Assembly: GCF_001612965.1 (NCBI RefSeq)
Contig: NZ_BDBL01000052.1
Location: 1-52,183, forward strand
DNA length: 52,183 nucleotides
Direction of reading: 5' to 3'
DNA from: Nocardia kruczakiae NBRC 101016
GTDB taxonomy: Bacteria; Actinomycetota; Actinomycetes; Mycobacteriales; Mycobacteriaceae
The notes beneath the pieces are model-generated. The model worked only from the letters and a program-made list of their open reading frames with translations. It was not told where the DNA came from and ran no database searches. Below, piece by piece: positions 51,941 to 52,183 of this stretch (within the stretch, counting starts at the first letter, position 1; each line of letters begins with the position of its first letter). A program made the position numbers and the translations under genes.

Positions 51941-52183
51941 CTATGCGGGTGCCGCTTTCTCCAGGTCGTCGACGGTGCCGGACATGATCGTGCGGACGTG
52001 CTCGTCGATGTGCGCGATCGGCCAGTCCCACCAGCCGAGGGCCAGCAGACGGTCGATATCCGCCGCGCTGTAGCGGTGACGGATGAGCCGGGCCGGATTG
52101 CCGCCGACGATGCCGTAGTCCGGGACGTCGGAGGTCACCACGGAACCGGCGCCGACGATGGCGCCGTGGCCGATGCGCACGCC
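51941..52183 (-). CDS. Vat-type streptogramin A acetyltransferase family protein (partial, start outside window)
   Basis: Only the C-terminal ~80 residues are present; the frame stays open to the window edge. Hexapeptide repeats (RIGHGAIVGAGSVVTSDVPD) form the left-handed beta helix, then GIVGGNPARLIRHRYSAADI and LLALGWWDWPIAHIDEHVRT, the C-terminal signature of xenobiotic acetyltransferases of the VatA-VatH/CatB group. These acetylate the free hydroxyl of streptogramin A or chloramphenicol. The substrate of this one cannot be set from a fragment; CatB-related proteins of unknown target share the motif. Confidence 0.85.
   Translation of the reverse strand, partial: GVRIGHGAIVGAGSVVTSDVPDYGIVGGNPARLIRHRYSAADIDRLLALGWWDWPIAHIDEHVRTIMSGTVDDLEKAAPA

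Larger units (their letters stand above)
46310..52183. mobile_element. putative integrative element, left part (right end outside window)
   Basis: An integrase and excisionase pair at one edge, a change of codon style in the last ~115 bases of the neighbouring dehydrogenase gene, a gene-poor stretch, an insertion sequence and resistance-like genes mark accessory DNA. The left attachment core would lie within about 46300-46430. Whether the element reaches to the window end is not known; no second copy of the dehydrogenase end is found within the window. Confidence 0.45.

Noticed and set aside
1..52183. CRISPR arrays or defence islands
   Set aside because: No regularly spaced direct repeats were seen, and the only nuclease-like genes (HNH, NERD-like) lack defence partners.

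Overview
This is a 52 kb stretch of a high-GC actinobacterial chromosome, most likely a mycolic-acid-producing member of the Mycobacteriales close to Nocardia or Rhodococcus. The genus is inferred. The evidence is pervasive G/C-ending codons, frequent GTG starts, a WhiB protein, GarA, a CYP125-type P450, a WS/DGAT wax ester synthase, a mycobacterial-type acyl-CoA reductase, and gene order. CNNM pair, malate synthase G, GcvP, MerR (Rv1830-like), DUF151 nuclease, MerR (Rv1828-like), GarA, GcvH and PgsA2-like genes follow the same relative order as Rv1842c to Rv1822 of M. tuberculosis.

Region 1 (1-10.7 kb): two overlapping CNNM/CorC-type membrane proteins and a conserved downstream gene; two NTF2/SnoaL-like genes; a secreted LVIVD beta-propeller protein abutting a His/Met-rich DUF305 protein; a hotdog-fold protein; a TetR regulator divergent from a membrane permease-like protein with a clear operator pair; and a deletion scar joining the 3' halves of an SDR gene and a TetR gene.

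Region 2 (10.7-24.8 kb): central carbon and one-carbon metabolism. It holds malate synthase G with a strong terminator, a quinone reductase, a small ORF-HNH-WhiB cluster, a VWA/solute-binding protein, an HxlR regulator, GcvP under a tandem glycine riboswitch, and the MerR-DUF151-MerR-GarA-GcvH-PgsA series on the minus strand.

Region 3 (24.8-46.4 kb): lipid and sterol genes with their regulators. It holds a ChoD-like GMC oxidoreductase, a NERD-like membrane protein, PAP2, an acyl-CoA oxidase, a ThrE-type exporter, TetR, CYP125, asparagine synthase, heme oxygenase, a two-domain fatty acyl-CoA reductase, a polysaccharide deacetylase, WS/DGAT, an alpha/beta hydrolase, AdhA-like alcohol dehydrogenase, AraC and an acyl-CoA dehydrogenase. 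Three near-identical KstR-type palindromes sit in front of CYP125, WS/DGAT and the hydrolase, suggesting one sterol/lipid regulon.

Region 4 (46.3 kb to the end): accessory DNA. A tyrosine integrase and excisionase lie next to the 3' end of the acyl-CoA dehydrogenase, whose last ~115 bases change codon style abruptly, as expected if an element integrated there and restored the gene end. To the right are a gene-poor stretch, an intact ISL3-family insertion sequence with perfect 24-bp inverted ends, an erythromycin-esterase-family gene and a truncated (window edge) Vat-type streptogramin acetyltransferase. I see no rRNA, tRNA or CRISPR array. I found no clearly undescribed system; the strongest leads are the att site inside the dehydrogenase gene, the Vat-Ere pair on accessory DNA, the KstR-type regulon, and a 78-bp inverted repeat of unknown role between asnB and the heme oxygenase gene.
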